NCBI GenBank assembly: GCA_035507915.1
Contig: DATJNS010000178.1
Span: 1 to 16,728 of the forward strand
From: JACQAI01 sp035507915
GTDB lineage: Bacteria; Pseudomonadota; Alphaproteobacteria; Elsterales; Elsteraceae
Length of the DNA stretch: 16,728 nucleotides
Direction of reading: 5' to 3'
Shown here: positions 7,378 to 15,831 of the stretch, piece after piece
Layout of the letters: each line of letters opens with the position of its first letter
How positions within the stretch are numbered: the first letter of the stretch is position 1
Made by a program: the position numbers and the translations under genes
Notes under the pieces: generated by a model
What the model was told of the DNA's origin: nothing
The model's database searches: none
What the model saw: only the letters and a program-made list of their open reading frames with translations

Positions 7378-8270
7378 CCGACACCGCGACCACGACCGCG
7401 ACCGCCGCAGGCTACAGCTTCGCCTATCTCGACGAGCAGACGAAACGCATGATCCGGCGCGCGTTGCTCAAGGCGGTCGCGATTCCGGGCTATCAGGTGC
7501 CGTTCGCCAGCCGGGAGATGCCGCTGCCCTATGGCTGGGGCACCGGCGGCATCCAGGTGACCGCCGCGGTGATCGGCCGCGACGACATCCTCAAGGTGAT
7601 CGACCAGGGCTCCGACGACACCACCAACGCAGTCAGCATCCGGAAATTCTTCGCGCGCACCGCCGGCGTGCGCACGACCGACCGCACCACCGAGGCGACC
7701 ATCATCCAGACCCGCCACCGGGTGCCCGAGACGCCGCTCAAGGCCGGCCAGATCATGGTCTACCAGGTGCCGATCCCCGAGCCCTTGCGCTGGCTCGAGG
7801 CGCGCGAGACCGAGACGCGCAAGATGCACGCGCTCGCCGACTACGGCGCGATGTATGTCAAGCTCTACGAGGACATCGCGCACACCGGACGCATCGTCAC
7901 GGCGTACGACTATCCCGTGATGGTCAACCAGCGTTATCTGATGCGCCCGTCGCCGATCCCGCGCTTCGACAATCCGAAGCTCGACCGCTCGCCCGCGCTG
8001 CAGCTGTTCGGCGCCGGACGCGAGAAGCGCATCTACGCGCTGCCGCCCTACACGCCGGTCAAGAGCCTCGACTTCGCCGATCATCCGTTCGCCATCGAGC
8101 GCTGGACCGAGCGCTGCGCGATCTGCGGCGCCGACGACAGCTTCCTCGACGAGATCGTGACCGACGATCGCGGCGGGCGGCGCTTCGTGTGCTCCGACAC
8201 CGACTACTGCGCCGGCCGGGTCGCCCAGGGCCACCGCGGCGCGGACGACGGCGGCGGAGACGCGCCATGA
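7374..8270 (+). CDS. phnJ: Carbon-phosphorus lyase PhnJ (radical SAM, alpha-D-ribose 1-methylphosphonate 5-phosphate C-P-lyase)
   Basis: PhnJ is the radical S-adenosylmethionine enzyme that breaks the C-P bond of 5-phosphoribosyl-1-phosphonate, releasing the hydrocarbon (methane from methylphosphonate) and a cyclic ribose phosphate. The 298-residue product keeps the unusual cluster motif C-x2-C-x21-C at Cys248, 251 and 273, followed by a fourth cysteine at 279. This is the same spacing as the E. coli cluster ligands (241, 244, 266) and thiyl-radical cysteine (272). Other landmarks are GYSFAYLDEQTKR near the start, MPLPYGWGTGGIQ, DQGSDDTTNAVSIR and ALPPYTPVKSLDF. The ATG overlaps the phnI stop by 4 bases; an upstream in-frame extension exists only as a shadow of phnI. 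The protein ends in a short Gly/Asp-rich tail, and its stop overlaps the phnK start. All key residues are present, so an active enzyme is expected. Confidence 0.97.
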   Translation: MTDTATTTATAAGYSFAYLDEQTKRMIRRALLKAVAIPGYQVPFASREMPLPYGWGTGGIQVTAAVIGRDDILKVIDQGSDDTTNAVSIRKFFARTAGVRTTDRTTEATIIQTRHRVPETPLKAGQIMVYQVPIPEPLRWLEARETETRKMHALADYGAMYVKLYEDIAHTGRIVTAYDYPVMVNQRYLMRPSPIPRFDNPKLDRSPALQLFGAGREKRIYALPPYTPVKSLDFADHPFAIERWTERCAICGADDSFLDEIVTDDRGGRRFVCSDTDYCAGRVAQGHRGADDGGGDAP

Positions 8271-9052
8271 GCGCGCTCGCGACCCCGCCGCTGCTCGAGG
8301 TCGACGGCCTGACCAAGCGCTTCGGCGCCCGCCGCGCGCTCGATGACGTATCGTTCGCGCTGTGGCCGGGCGAGGTGCTGGCGATCGTCGGCGAGTCGGG
8401 CTCCGGCAAGACCACCCTGCTGAACTGCATCGCCGGGCGCGTGGTGCCCGAGGTCGGCCGCGTGCTCTACCGCGCGCCCGACGGCGCGGCGGCCGATCTC
8501 CTGAGCCTGTCGGAGGCCGAGCGCCGCCGCCTGCTGCGCACCGATCTCGGCTTCGTGCACCAGAACCCGCGCGACGGGCTGCGGCTCTCGGTCAGCGCCG
8601 GCGCCAACATCGGCGAGCGCCTGATGGCGGCCGGCGCGCGCCACTACGGCGACATCCGGGCGCGCGCGCTCGACTGGCTCCAGCGCGTCGAGATCGATCC
8701 CGCGCGCATCGACGACATGCCGGGGACCTTCTCGGGCGGCATGCAGCAACGCCTGCAGATCGCGCGCAACCTGGTGAGCGATCCGCGCCTGGTGCTGATG
8801 GACGAACCAACCGGCGGGCTGGACGTTTCGGTCCAAGCGCGGCTGCTCGACCTCTTGCGCGACCTGGTCGGCGAGATCGGCCTCTCGGTCGTGCTGGTGA
8901 CCCACGATCTGGGCGTGGCGCGGCTGCTCGCGCATCGCCTGCTGGTGATGCAGCACGGCCGCGTCATCGAGTCGGGATTGACCGACCAGGTGCTCGACGA
9001 CCCGCACCATGCCTACACGCAGCTTCTGGTGTCCTCGGTTCTGCAACTGTGA
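8267..9052 (+). CDS. phnK: Phosphonate C-P lyase system ABC protein PhnK
   Basis: PhnK is an ABC-type ATPase that does not serve transport. It docks on the PhnGHIJ core near PhnJ and its ATP cycle opens the complex. The 261-residue product has Walker A GESGSGKT (Lys48), Q-loop around FVHQNPRDGLR (about 95-105), ABC signature SGGMQQR (about 155-161), Walker B LVLMDEPTGGLD (about 175-186) and the H-loop VTHDLGVARLLAHR (about 210-223). It lacks membrane segments. The QNPRDGLRLSVSAGANIGERLMA stretch resembles PhnK more than oligopeptide importers, and the setting between phnJ and phnL decides the name. The start ATG overlaps the phnJ stop (ATGA). Longer in-frame upstream starts lie inside phnJ and are rejected. 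Confidence 0.94.
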   Translation: MSALATPPLLEVDGLTKRFGARRALDDVSFALWPGEVLAIVGESGSGKTTLLNCIAGRVVPEVGRVLYRAPDGAAADLLSLSEAERRRLLRTDLGFVHQNPRDGLRLSVSAGANIGERLMAAGARHYGDIRARALDWLQRVEIDPARIDDMPGTFSGGMQQRLQIARNLVSDPRLVLMDEPTGGLDVSVQARLLDLLRDLVGEIGLSVVLVTHDLGVARLLAHRLLVMQHGRVIESGLTDQVLDDPHHAYTQLLVSSVLQL

Positions 9053-9061
9053 CGTGATGCG

Positions 9062-9790
9062 ATGACGTCGCCAGATCCCATGCTACTTCCCATGCTCCGT
9101 CTCGTCGGACTGTCCAAGCGCTTCGTGCTGCACGCCCAGGGCGCGGTCGAGCTCGGCGTGCTCGACAATCTGTCGCTCGAGGTGGCGCGCGGCGAGTGCG
9201 TGGCGCTCGACGGACCGTCGGGCATCGGCAAGAGCACGCTGCTGCGCACCGTCTACGCCAACTACAAGGCGGACGCCGGGGAGATCTGGGTCAACCACGA
9301 CGGCAAACCGATCGACCTCGCGGTCGCGGCGCCGCGCGAGGTGCTCGACGTGCGCCGGCGCACGCTCGGCTACATCAGCCAGTTCCTGCACGTGATCCCG
9401 CGCGTGCCGACCTTGAAGATCGTCGCCGAGCCGTTGCGCCGCCGCGGCGTCGCGCCGAGCGAGGCGGACGACCGCGCCGCCGCCATGCTGCGCCGGCTCG
9501 GCCTGCCGGAAGCGCTGTGGCGCTTGGCGCCGGCGACCTTCTCGGGCGGCGAGCAGCAGCGCGTCAACATCGCGCGCGGCTTCATCGCGGGGCACGCCAT
9601 CCTGCTGCTCGACGAGCCGACCTCGGCGCTCGACGCCGAGAACCGCACGCGCGTGGTGGCGCTGATCCGCGAGGCGCGCGAGACGGGCATCGCGATGCTC
9701 GGCATCTTCCACGATCAGCCGGTGCGCGAGGCCGTGGCGACCCGCGTCTTCGCGATGCCGCGCACCGCGTCGATGGGCAGCGCCGCATGA
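9062..9790 (+). CDS. phnL: Phosphonate C-P lyase system ABC protein PhnL
   Basis: PhnL is the second non-transport ABC protein of the C-P lyase system. It forms a dimer with PhnK on the core complex and is also needed for the PhnI-catalysed ribosyl transfer. The 242-residue product has Walker A GPSGIGKS (Lys57), Q-loop region GYISQFLHVIPRVPTLKIVAEP (PhnL-like) around 103-124, signature SGGEQQR, and Walker B ILLLDEPTSALD. The first ATG is 9 bases past the phnK stop and has only a weak ribosome binding site. In-frame ATGs at 9080 and 9092 are alternatives that would leave the ABC fold whole, so the first six to ten residues are uncertain. Its stop overlaps the phnM start (ATGA). Confidence 0.94.
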   Translation: MTSPDPMLLPMLRLVGLSKRFVLHAQGAVELGVLDNLSLEVARGECVALDGPSGIGKSTLLRTVYANYKADAGEIWVNHDGKPIDLAVAAPREVLDVRRRTLGYISQFLHVIPRVPTLKIVAEPLRRRGVAPSEADDRAAAMLRRLGLPEALWRLAPATFSGGEQQRVNIARGFIAGHAILLLDEPTSALDAENRTRVVALIREARETGIAMLGIFHDQPVREAVATRVFAMPRTASMGSAA

Positions 9791-10932
9791 GCGAGCTCGT
9801 GATCTCGAACGCCCGCGTGGTGACGCGAGACGCCGTGCTCCACGGCGCCGTCCAGGTGCGCGACGGCGTGATCGCGGACGTCTCCGACGTGCCGGCGCTG
9901 CTGCCGGGCGCCATCGATTTCGACGGCGACTACCTGTTGCCCGGCCTGGTCGAGCTGCACACCGACAATCTCGAGCGTCACGCGAGCCCGCGTCCGGGCG
10001 TCCGCTGGCCGGCGGAGGCCGCCGTGGTCGCGCACGACGTCCAGATCGCCGGCGCCGGCATCACGACCGTGTTCGACGCGCTCGCGGTCGGCGACGTGAT
10101 CGAAGGCAGCTCGCGGCTCGCGAGCCTGACGGCGTTGACCGGCGCGGTGCAGGCGATGAACGACGCCGGCGCGCTCAAGGCCGAGCACTGGCTGCACCTG
10201 CGCTGCGAGGTCAGCTACCGCGACCTGCCCGCGCTGCTCCAACCGTTCGTCGAGCACCCGCGCGTGCGTCTGGTGTCGCTGATGGACCACACGCCGGGCC
10301 AGCGCCAGTTCGCCCGGCTCGACAAGTACACCGAGTACTACATGGGCAAGTACGGCTTCACCGATGCCCAGATGCAGCGCTTCATCGAGGACAAGCGCGC
10401 CGACCAGGCGCGCTACAGCGCGCGCCATCGCGAGCACGTGATCGAGCTGTGCCGCCGGCGCGGACTGCCCCTGGCGAGCCACGACGACGCGACCGCCGAC
10501 CACATCGAGGAGGCCGCCGCGTGCGGCTCGGTGGTGGCCGAGTTCCCCACCACCGTCGAGGCGGCGCGCGCGGCGCGCGAACGGCGCATCAAGGTGATGG
10601 GCGGGGCGCCCAACTTCGTGCGCGGCGGCTCGCACTCTGGCAACGTCTCGGCACGCGAGCTCGCCGATCACGCCCTGGTCGACATCCTGTCGTCCGACTA
10701 CGTGCCGGCGAGCCTGCTGCACGCCGCCTTCCTGATGGCGGACGGCGATCCGGGCGCACTGCCCGCCGCGGTCGCCTCGGTCAGCGCCACGCCGGCGGCC
10801 GCGATCGGCCTCGACGACCGCGGCGCGATAGCGCCCGGGCTGCAGGCCGACCTGATCCGCGTCGCCGAGGCTCCGGGAATGGGCTTTCCGGTCGTGCGCG
10901 CGGTGTGGCGGCGCGGCGAGCGCATCGCCTGA
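9787..10932 (+). CDS. phnM: Alpha-D-ribose 1-methylphosphonate 5-triphosphate diphosphatase PhnM
   Basis: PhnM removes pyrophosphate from ribose 1-phosphonate 5-triphosphate to make the substrate of PhnJ. The 381-residue product is an amidohydrolase-fold enzyme of the usual family length. Metal-site motifs are visible: VELHTDNLERH (His58), LASHDDAT (His232) and ILSSDYVPASLL (Asp304). The family-specific stretches SLMDHTPGQRQF, KYTEYYMGKYG and GAPNFVRGGSHSGN are all present. The C-terminus returns to the small beta domain (GAIAPGLQADLIRV). The start overlaps the phnL stop; the long upstream open frame is a shadow of phnL. The stop TGA shares one base with a possible ATG of the next gene, suggesting continued co-transcription. 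Confidence 0.96.
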   Translation: MSELVISNARVVTRDAVLHGAVQVRDGVIADVSDVPALLPGAIDFDGDYLLPGLVELHTDNLERHASPRPGVRWPAEAAVVAHDVQIAGAGITTVFDALAVGDVIEGSSRLASLTALTGAVQAMNDAGALKAEHWLHLRCEVSYRDLPALLQPFVEHPRVRLVSLMDHTPGQRQFARLDKYTEYYMGKYGFTDAQMQRFIEDKRADQARYSARHREHVIELCRRRGLPLASHDDATADHIEEAAACGSVVAEFPTTVEAARAARERRIKVMGGAPNFVRGGSHSGNVSARELADHALVDILSSDYVPASLLHAAFLMADGDPGALPAAVASVSATPAAAIGLDDRGAIAPGLQADLIRVAEAPGMGFPVVRAVWRRGERIA

Positions 10933-10955
10933 TGGCAGACCTGACGGAGGGTAGG

Positions 10956-11498
10956 ATGGATCCGATCGCGCACATCATCGCCCTGCTCGACGCGCACGGC
11001 GCCAACCAATACGGCAACGAGGCGGTGACCCAGCGCGCCCACGCGCTGCAATGCGCCACGCTCGCCGAGGCGGCGGGCGCGCGCGACAGCCTGATCGTCG
11101 GCGCGCTGCTGCACGATCTCGGGCACCTGCTCGACAAGCATGCCGAGATCGGCCGGCACCAGCCGGTCGACCGCCAGCACGAGGAGATCGGCGGCGGCTG
11201 GGTGGCGCGCCATTTCGTGCCCGAGGTCGCCGCCATGGTGCGCCTGCACGTGCCGGCGAAGCGCTGGCTGTGCGCCGCCGAGCCCGGCTATGGCGACACG
11301 CTGTCGCCGGCGTCGGTGCGCAGCCTCGGCCTGCAGGGCGGGCCGTTCACCCCCGACGAGGCCGCGGCATTTCGCGCCCTGCCGAACGCCGCCGACGCGA
11401 TCGCGGTGCGGCGCTGGGACGATCTCGCCAAGGTGCCCGACAAGGCGACCCCGCCGATCGAGCACTTCTTGCCCGCCCTGCGCGCCTGCCTGTTGTAG
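10956..11498 (+). CDS. PhnZ-like HD-domain diiron oxygenase of phosphonate metabolism
   Basis: This is a 180-residue HD-fold protein of the type often named 'phosphonate degradation associated HDIG domain protein'. PhnZ and TmpB of this group use a mixed-valent diiron site and O2 to cleave the C-P bond of alpha-hydroxyphosphonates to phosphate and a carboxylic acid. All residues known for PhnZ have counterparts at near-identical spacing: Tyr19 and Glu22 (QYGNE), His29, His53-Asp54 (LLHDLGH), His75 (RQHEEIG), His98 (RLHVPAKRW) and Asp155 (RRWDD). The LQGGPF element also matches. I chose the ATG at 10956 because GGAGG lies 5 bases upstream; an in-frame ATG at 10932, touching the phnM stop, would add 8 residues. 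It is the last gene of the phn run. No PhnY-type hydroxylase is in the window, so the substrate is unknown. A plain HD phosphohydrolase is less likely, because Tyr, Glu and six ligands are kept. Confidence 0.88.
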   Translation: MDPIAHIIALLDAHGANQYGNEAVTQRAHALQCATLAEAAGARDSLIVGALLHDLGHLLDKHAEIGRHQPVDRQHEEIGGGWVARHFVPEVAAMVRLHVPAKRWLCAAEPGYGDTLSPASVRSLGLQGGPFTPDEAAAFRALPNAADAIAVRRWDDLAKVPDKATPPIEHFLPALRACLL

Positions 11499-11515
11499 AA
11501 AGGGTACGTCCTTTC
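11498..11515. repeat. Short hairpin between the HD oxygenase gene and phhB
   Basis: GAAAGG (11498-11503) and CCTTTC (11510-11515) are perfect inverted arms around a 6-base loop. The first arm starts in the stop codon of the oxygenase gene, and the second ends directly at the AGGAGG ribosome binding site (11516-11521) of phhB. No T-run follows, so a terminator is doubtful. It could influence access to the phhB ribosome binding site or be a chance palindrome. Confidence 0.35.
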
Positions 11516-11526
11516 AGGAGGCCGTC

Positions 11527-11811
11527 ATGGTGGCGAAGCTGCACGGCGAGGCGCGGACCAAGGCGCTCGCGTCGCTCAAGGGCTGGGCCGAGATCGAGGG
11601 CCGAGACGCGATCGGCAAGAGTTTCAAGTTCAAGGACTTCAACGAGGCCTGGGGCTTCATGGCGCGGATCGCGCTGGCGGCCGAGAAGCTCGACCATCAC
11701 CCCGAGTGGTTCAACGTCTACAACCGCGTCGACATCACGCTGTCGACCCACGATGCCGGCGGCTTGAGCGAGCGGGACATCGCGCTCGCCCGTTATATCG
11801 ACGGTCTCTAG
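11527..11811 (+). CDS. phhB: Pterin-4-alpha-carbinolamine dehydratase
   Basis: The enzyme dehydrates 4a-hydroxytetrahydrobiopterin, recycling the pterin cofactor of aromatic amino acid hydroxylases, and is also found where molybdopterin or folate pterins are handled. The 94-residue product holds the family's active-site block: DHHPEWFNVYN with His57, His58 and Pro59, then VDITLSTHDAGGLSERD, where the second conserved His is 75. The length is typical for the short bacterial form. A strong AGGAGG sits 5 bases before the ATG, so this start is well supported although the frame is open much further upstream. No phenylalanine hydroxylase gene is in the window. The gap to the preceding phn gene is only 28 bases, so read-through is possible, but a functional link to phosphonates is not evident. 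Confidence 0.93.
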   Translation: MVAKLHGEARTKALASLKGWAEIEGRDAIGKSFKFKDFNEAWGFMARIALAAEKLDHHPEWFNVYNRVDITLSTHDAGGLSERDIALARYIDGL

Positions 11812-11927
11812 CCGCCGCTGCGCTGCGTCGCGACGACGCCGGCGACCGCTCGACGGCGGCCGGGCTGGGAATATCGCCACGGCTTGAGGCATACTAGGCT
11901 GCACCGGCGACGGAAGGCGCTCTCCGC

Positions 11928-13874
<1,947 letters not shown>

Positions 13875-13883
13875 GAGCCGGAC

Positions 13884-15032
13884 TTGTTGAGGCCCGACAT
13901 CGCGGCGCTGCCGGGCTCGCGGATCGCCGCGATCGCCGACTACGGCCGCGACCGCGCCGGCCTGATCCCGCTGTGGTTCGGCGAGAGCGACCTGCCGACG
14001 CCGCGCTTCATCCAGGAGGCCGCGACGGCCGCGATGGCCGCCGGCCACATGCGCTATACCGCCAAGCGCGGCGTGCCCGAGCTGCGCCAGACGCTCGCCG
14101 ACTACCTGACCGCGCTGTACGGCCGCGCGATCGACATGGAGCGCATCCAGGTCACGGCATCGGGCATGAGCGCCATCATGGTGGCGCTGCAGTGCCTGGT
14201 CGAGCCCGGGCGCTCGGTCGTCGCGGTGAGCCCGGTGTGGCCGAACGCCAACGCCGCGACGCGCGTGCTCGGCGGCACGGTGCGCGAGGTCGCGCTCGAC
14301 GCCGCGGCGAGCGGCGAGCGCACGCTCGATCTCGACCGGCTGTTCGGCGCGATCGACGCGACCACGGTCGCGCTGTTCGTCAACTCGCCCGGCAACCCCA
14401 CCGGCTGGGTGCTCGACCCCGCGACCATGACGACCATCCTCGACGAGTGCCGGCGGCGCGGCGTGTGGATCATCGCCGACGAGGTGTACGGCCGCATCGC
14501 ATTCGACGCCGACGTCGCGCCGTCGTTCCTCGAATGCGCCGAGCCCGACGACCGCCTGATCGTGATCAACAGCTTCTCCAAGGCCTGGTGCATGACCGGC
14601 TGGCGGCTCGGCTGGCTGACGGTGCCGCCCGCGCTGCTGCCCTATCTCGAGAAGATCAACGAGTTCAACACCTCGGGCGCCGCCGACTTCACGCAGCGCG
14701 CCGGCGTGGTCGCGCTGCGCGACGGCGAGGCGTTCGTCGCCGACCTGCGCGCGATGTGCCGGATCAATCGCGACCGCGTGTTCGACCGCTTGGCGCAGCT
14801 GCCGCGCGTGCGCATCGGCCGGCCGCGCGCCGGCTTCTATGCCTTTTTTTCGGTCGACGGCGAGCCCGACTCCGAAGCCCTGGCGCGCCGGCTGATCGAC
14901 CAGGCCGCGGTCGGACTGGCGCCCGGCGCGGCGTTCGGCGCGGGCGGCGAGGGCCACCTCAGGCTGTGCTTCGCCAGCGCGACCGCCACCATCGAGGCCG
15001 CGCTCGACCGACTGGTCCCGGCACTGCGCTGA
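13884..15032 (+). CDS. Class I/II pyridoxal-phosphate aminotransferase
   Basis: This is a fold-type I PLP enzyme of 382 residues, the family's normal length. PLP contacts are visible: ASGMSAIMVAL near 92-102, FVNSPGNPTGWVL near 168-180 (Asn of NPTG), IADEVYGRI (Asp and Tyr) near 197-205 and the Schiff-base lysine in NSFSKAWCMTGWRLGWL (Lys233). A C-terminal HLRLCFA provides the carboxylate-binding arginine. The start is TTG at 13884, with AGGAG 6 bases upstream. A second TTG follows immediately at 13887, and no suitable ATG exists near the family start. It lies 9 bases after aacS. The amino-group donor and acceptor cannot be told from sequence; aspartate or aromatic aminotransferase-like activity are both possible. 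Confidence 0.9.
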   Translation: MLRPDIAALPGSRIAAIADYGRDRAGLIPLWFGESDLPTPRFIQEAATAAMAAGHMRYTAKRGVPELRQTLADYLTALYGRAIDMERIQVTASGMSAIMVALQCLVEPGRSVVAVSPVWPNANAATRVLGGTVREVALDAAASGERTLDLDRLFGAIDATTVALFVNSPGNPTGWVLDPATMTTILDECRRRGVWIIADEVYGRIAFDADVAPSFLECAEPDDRLIVINSFSKAWCMTGWRLGWLTVPPALLPYLEKINEFNTSGAADFTQRAGVVALRDGEAFVADLRAMCRINRDRVFDRLAQLPRVRIGRPRAGFYAFFSVDGEPDSEALARRLIDQAAVGLAPGAAFGAGGEGHLRLCFASATATIEAALDRLVPALR

Positions 15033-15042
15033 CCTTCGCCTC

Positions 15043-15065
15043 TGCGGAAAAGCTCACGTTCCGCA
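15043..15065. terminator. Hairpin after the aminotransferase gene (possible weak terminator)
   Basis: TGCGGAA (15043-15049) and TTCCGCA (15059-15065) form a perfect 7-bp stem with a 9-base loop, starting 10 bases after the aminotransferase stop. There is no clean T-run behind it, so termination would be weak or Rho-assisted. It marks the border between GC-rich coding DNA and an AT-rich gap. Confidence 0.4.
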
Positions 15066-15131
15066 TCAAATCGGCATATGTAAGCGTTTCTAGTCAAAGA
15101 CAAAAATGACCTGTACCTCGTTTATCTTAAT

Positions 15132-15149
15132 TTAACCATTGATGGTTAA
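15132..15149. promoter_or_regulatory. Palindrome of two inverted TTAACCAT motifs (CtrA-like site)
   Basis: TTAACCAT (15132-15139), a 2-base centre, and ATGGTTAA (15142-15149) make an 18-base inverted repeat without mismatch in the arms. TTAACCAT is the short motif reported for promoters of the alphaproteobacterial cell-cycle regulator CtrA; a further TTAA lies at 15127. It sits in the AT-rich gap (about 15061-15150) 37 bases before the small gene at 15186, a fitting place for an operator. I do not see a convincing -35/-10 pair. The palindrome is seen; the regulator is inferred. Confidence 0.45.
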
Positions 15150-15185
15150 TGTCGGAGGGTTTGCACCACTCTCCGGGTGCCGGTC

Positions 15186-15410
15186 ATGATGGACTACGCG
15201 ACCTTCCACCGCCTGCATGCGCGCTATACCAAGCTGCGCCAGGCGCGCCGCGAGCTGAAGCTGCAGCTCGACCGCTTCACGCCGACGGCGCGGCCGGCCG
15301 CGCTGGCCTTTCGCCACGCCGCGGTCGATCGCGCGGTCGGCAAGATCGAGCGGCGCCTCGACAAGCTGCGCGGCGGCGCCAAGACCGCCGTCGAGCAGGC
15401 CGCGCCGTGA
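15186..15410 (+). CDS. Small basic protein of unknown function
   Basis: I do not recognise this gene. It encodes 74 residues from ATG 15186 (73 from ATG 15189; a GTG at 15177 would add three). The product is rich in Arg, Lys, Leu and Ala, with heptad-like spacing in HRLHARYTKLRQARRELKLQL and again in VGKIERRLDKL, so two amphipathic helices or a short coiled-coil hairpin are likely. There is no signal peptide, membrane segment or cysteine. GGAGGG lies about 26 bases upstream, too far for the ATG. A small hairpin (CGGAG 15153-15157 with CTCCG 15171-15175) in between could bring it closer. The GC-rich codon pattern and the stop overlapping the next GTG (GTGA) support a real gene coupled to its follower. 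Confidence 0.6.
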   Translation: MMDYATFHRLHARYTKLRQARRELKLQLDRFTPTARPAALAFRHAAVDRAVGKIERRLDKLRGGAKTAVEQAAP

Positions 15411-15691
15411 CCAACACCGCGATGCGCCCGCCGTCCTGTCAGTTGTGCGATCACGCGCGCTACACGCCCGCGCCCGGCAAGGTCGGCTGCGAGCGCCTGT
15501 CGGCGATGAGCCCGCTGCAGGTGCTGCGCACGGGCGCCGCCGAGCTGCATCGGTTATGGCGCGGCCGCGCCCACCCGGCGGCCTATCCCGACTCGCCGGA
15601 GGCGCCGACCGAGGGGTTCTCCGACAAGCGCGTGATCGTGCCGGCGACCGACCGCTGCAGCGGCTTCAAGCCGCGTCTGCGCGTCGCCTGA
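15407..15691 (+). CDS. Small four-cysteine protein of unknown function
   Basis: I do not recognise this gene. From the GTG overlapping the preceding stop it encodes 94 residues; the ATG at 15422 (89 residues) is the alternative. It has exactly four cysteines: Cys11 and Cys14 as CQLC, Cys28 in GKVGCERL, and Cys84 in DRCSGFKPR. This pattern could bind a metal or form disulfides. The middle is Pro/Ala/Arg-rich and likely flexible. There is no signal peptide or membrane segment, so a cytoplasmic place is likely. The overlap with the small basic gene upstream suggests a two-gene unit. A decayed copy of its residues 19-35 is found 259 bases downstream (separate entry), which shows that this coding frame has been conserved for some time. 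Confidence 0.6.
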   Translation: MTNTAMRPPSCQLCDHARYTPAPGKVGCERLSAMSPLQVLRTGAAELHRLWRGRAHPAAYPDSPEAPTEGFSDKRVIVPATDRCSGFKPRLRVA

Positions 15692-15719
15692 GGCGACTCG
15701 GATCGGCCCTCCGCCCGGC

Positions 15720-15824
15720 TCCACGCCGGTGGCCGGCAAGGTCGGCTGCGAACGGCTGACCGGCATGGCGAGCACGGGCGCGCGCCTCGGCCCGATGGCT
15801 GACACCGGGCCGGCTCTGGCATGA
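15720..15824 (+). pseudogene. Decayed partial copy of the four-cysteine gene
   Basis: Bases 15720-15770 closely match 15461-15511 inside the four-cysteine gene. In the same reading frame both encode TP-x-x-GKVGCERL followed by x-x-M; several differences are at silent third positions (gag/gaa, cgc/cgg, ccc/ccg). The frame runs on without further similarity to a TGA at 15822-15824. No start codon or CQLC part is found before it. This looks like the remnant of a tandem duplicate rather than a working gene. Confidence 0.5.
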
Positions 15825-15831
15825 TGGTCGG

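Noticed and set aside
10932..10955. Earlier ATG for the HD oxygenase at the phnM stop (TGATG)
   Set aside because: Coupling is possible, but the second ATG has GGAGG at 5 bases and fits the family N-terminus; the earlier one lacks a ribosome binding site.
10956..11498. Reading the HD protein as an ordinary nucleotidase or (p)ppGpp hydrolase
   Set aside because: The Tyr/Glu pair and the six iron ligands follow PhnZ spacing, and the gene is in a phosphonate operon.
11812..11927. Promoter for aacS in the 116-base gap
   Set aside because: Only a CATACT -10-like hexamer is seen, without a matching -35 at 16-18 bases, so it was not listed as a feature.
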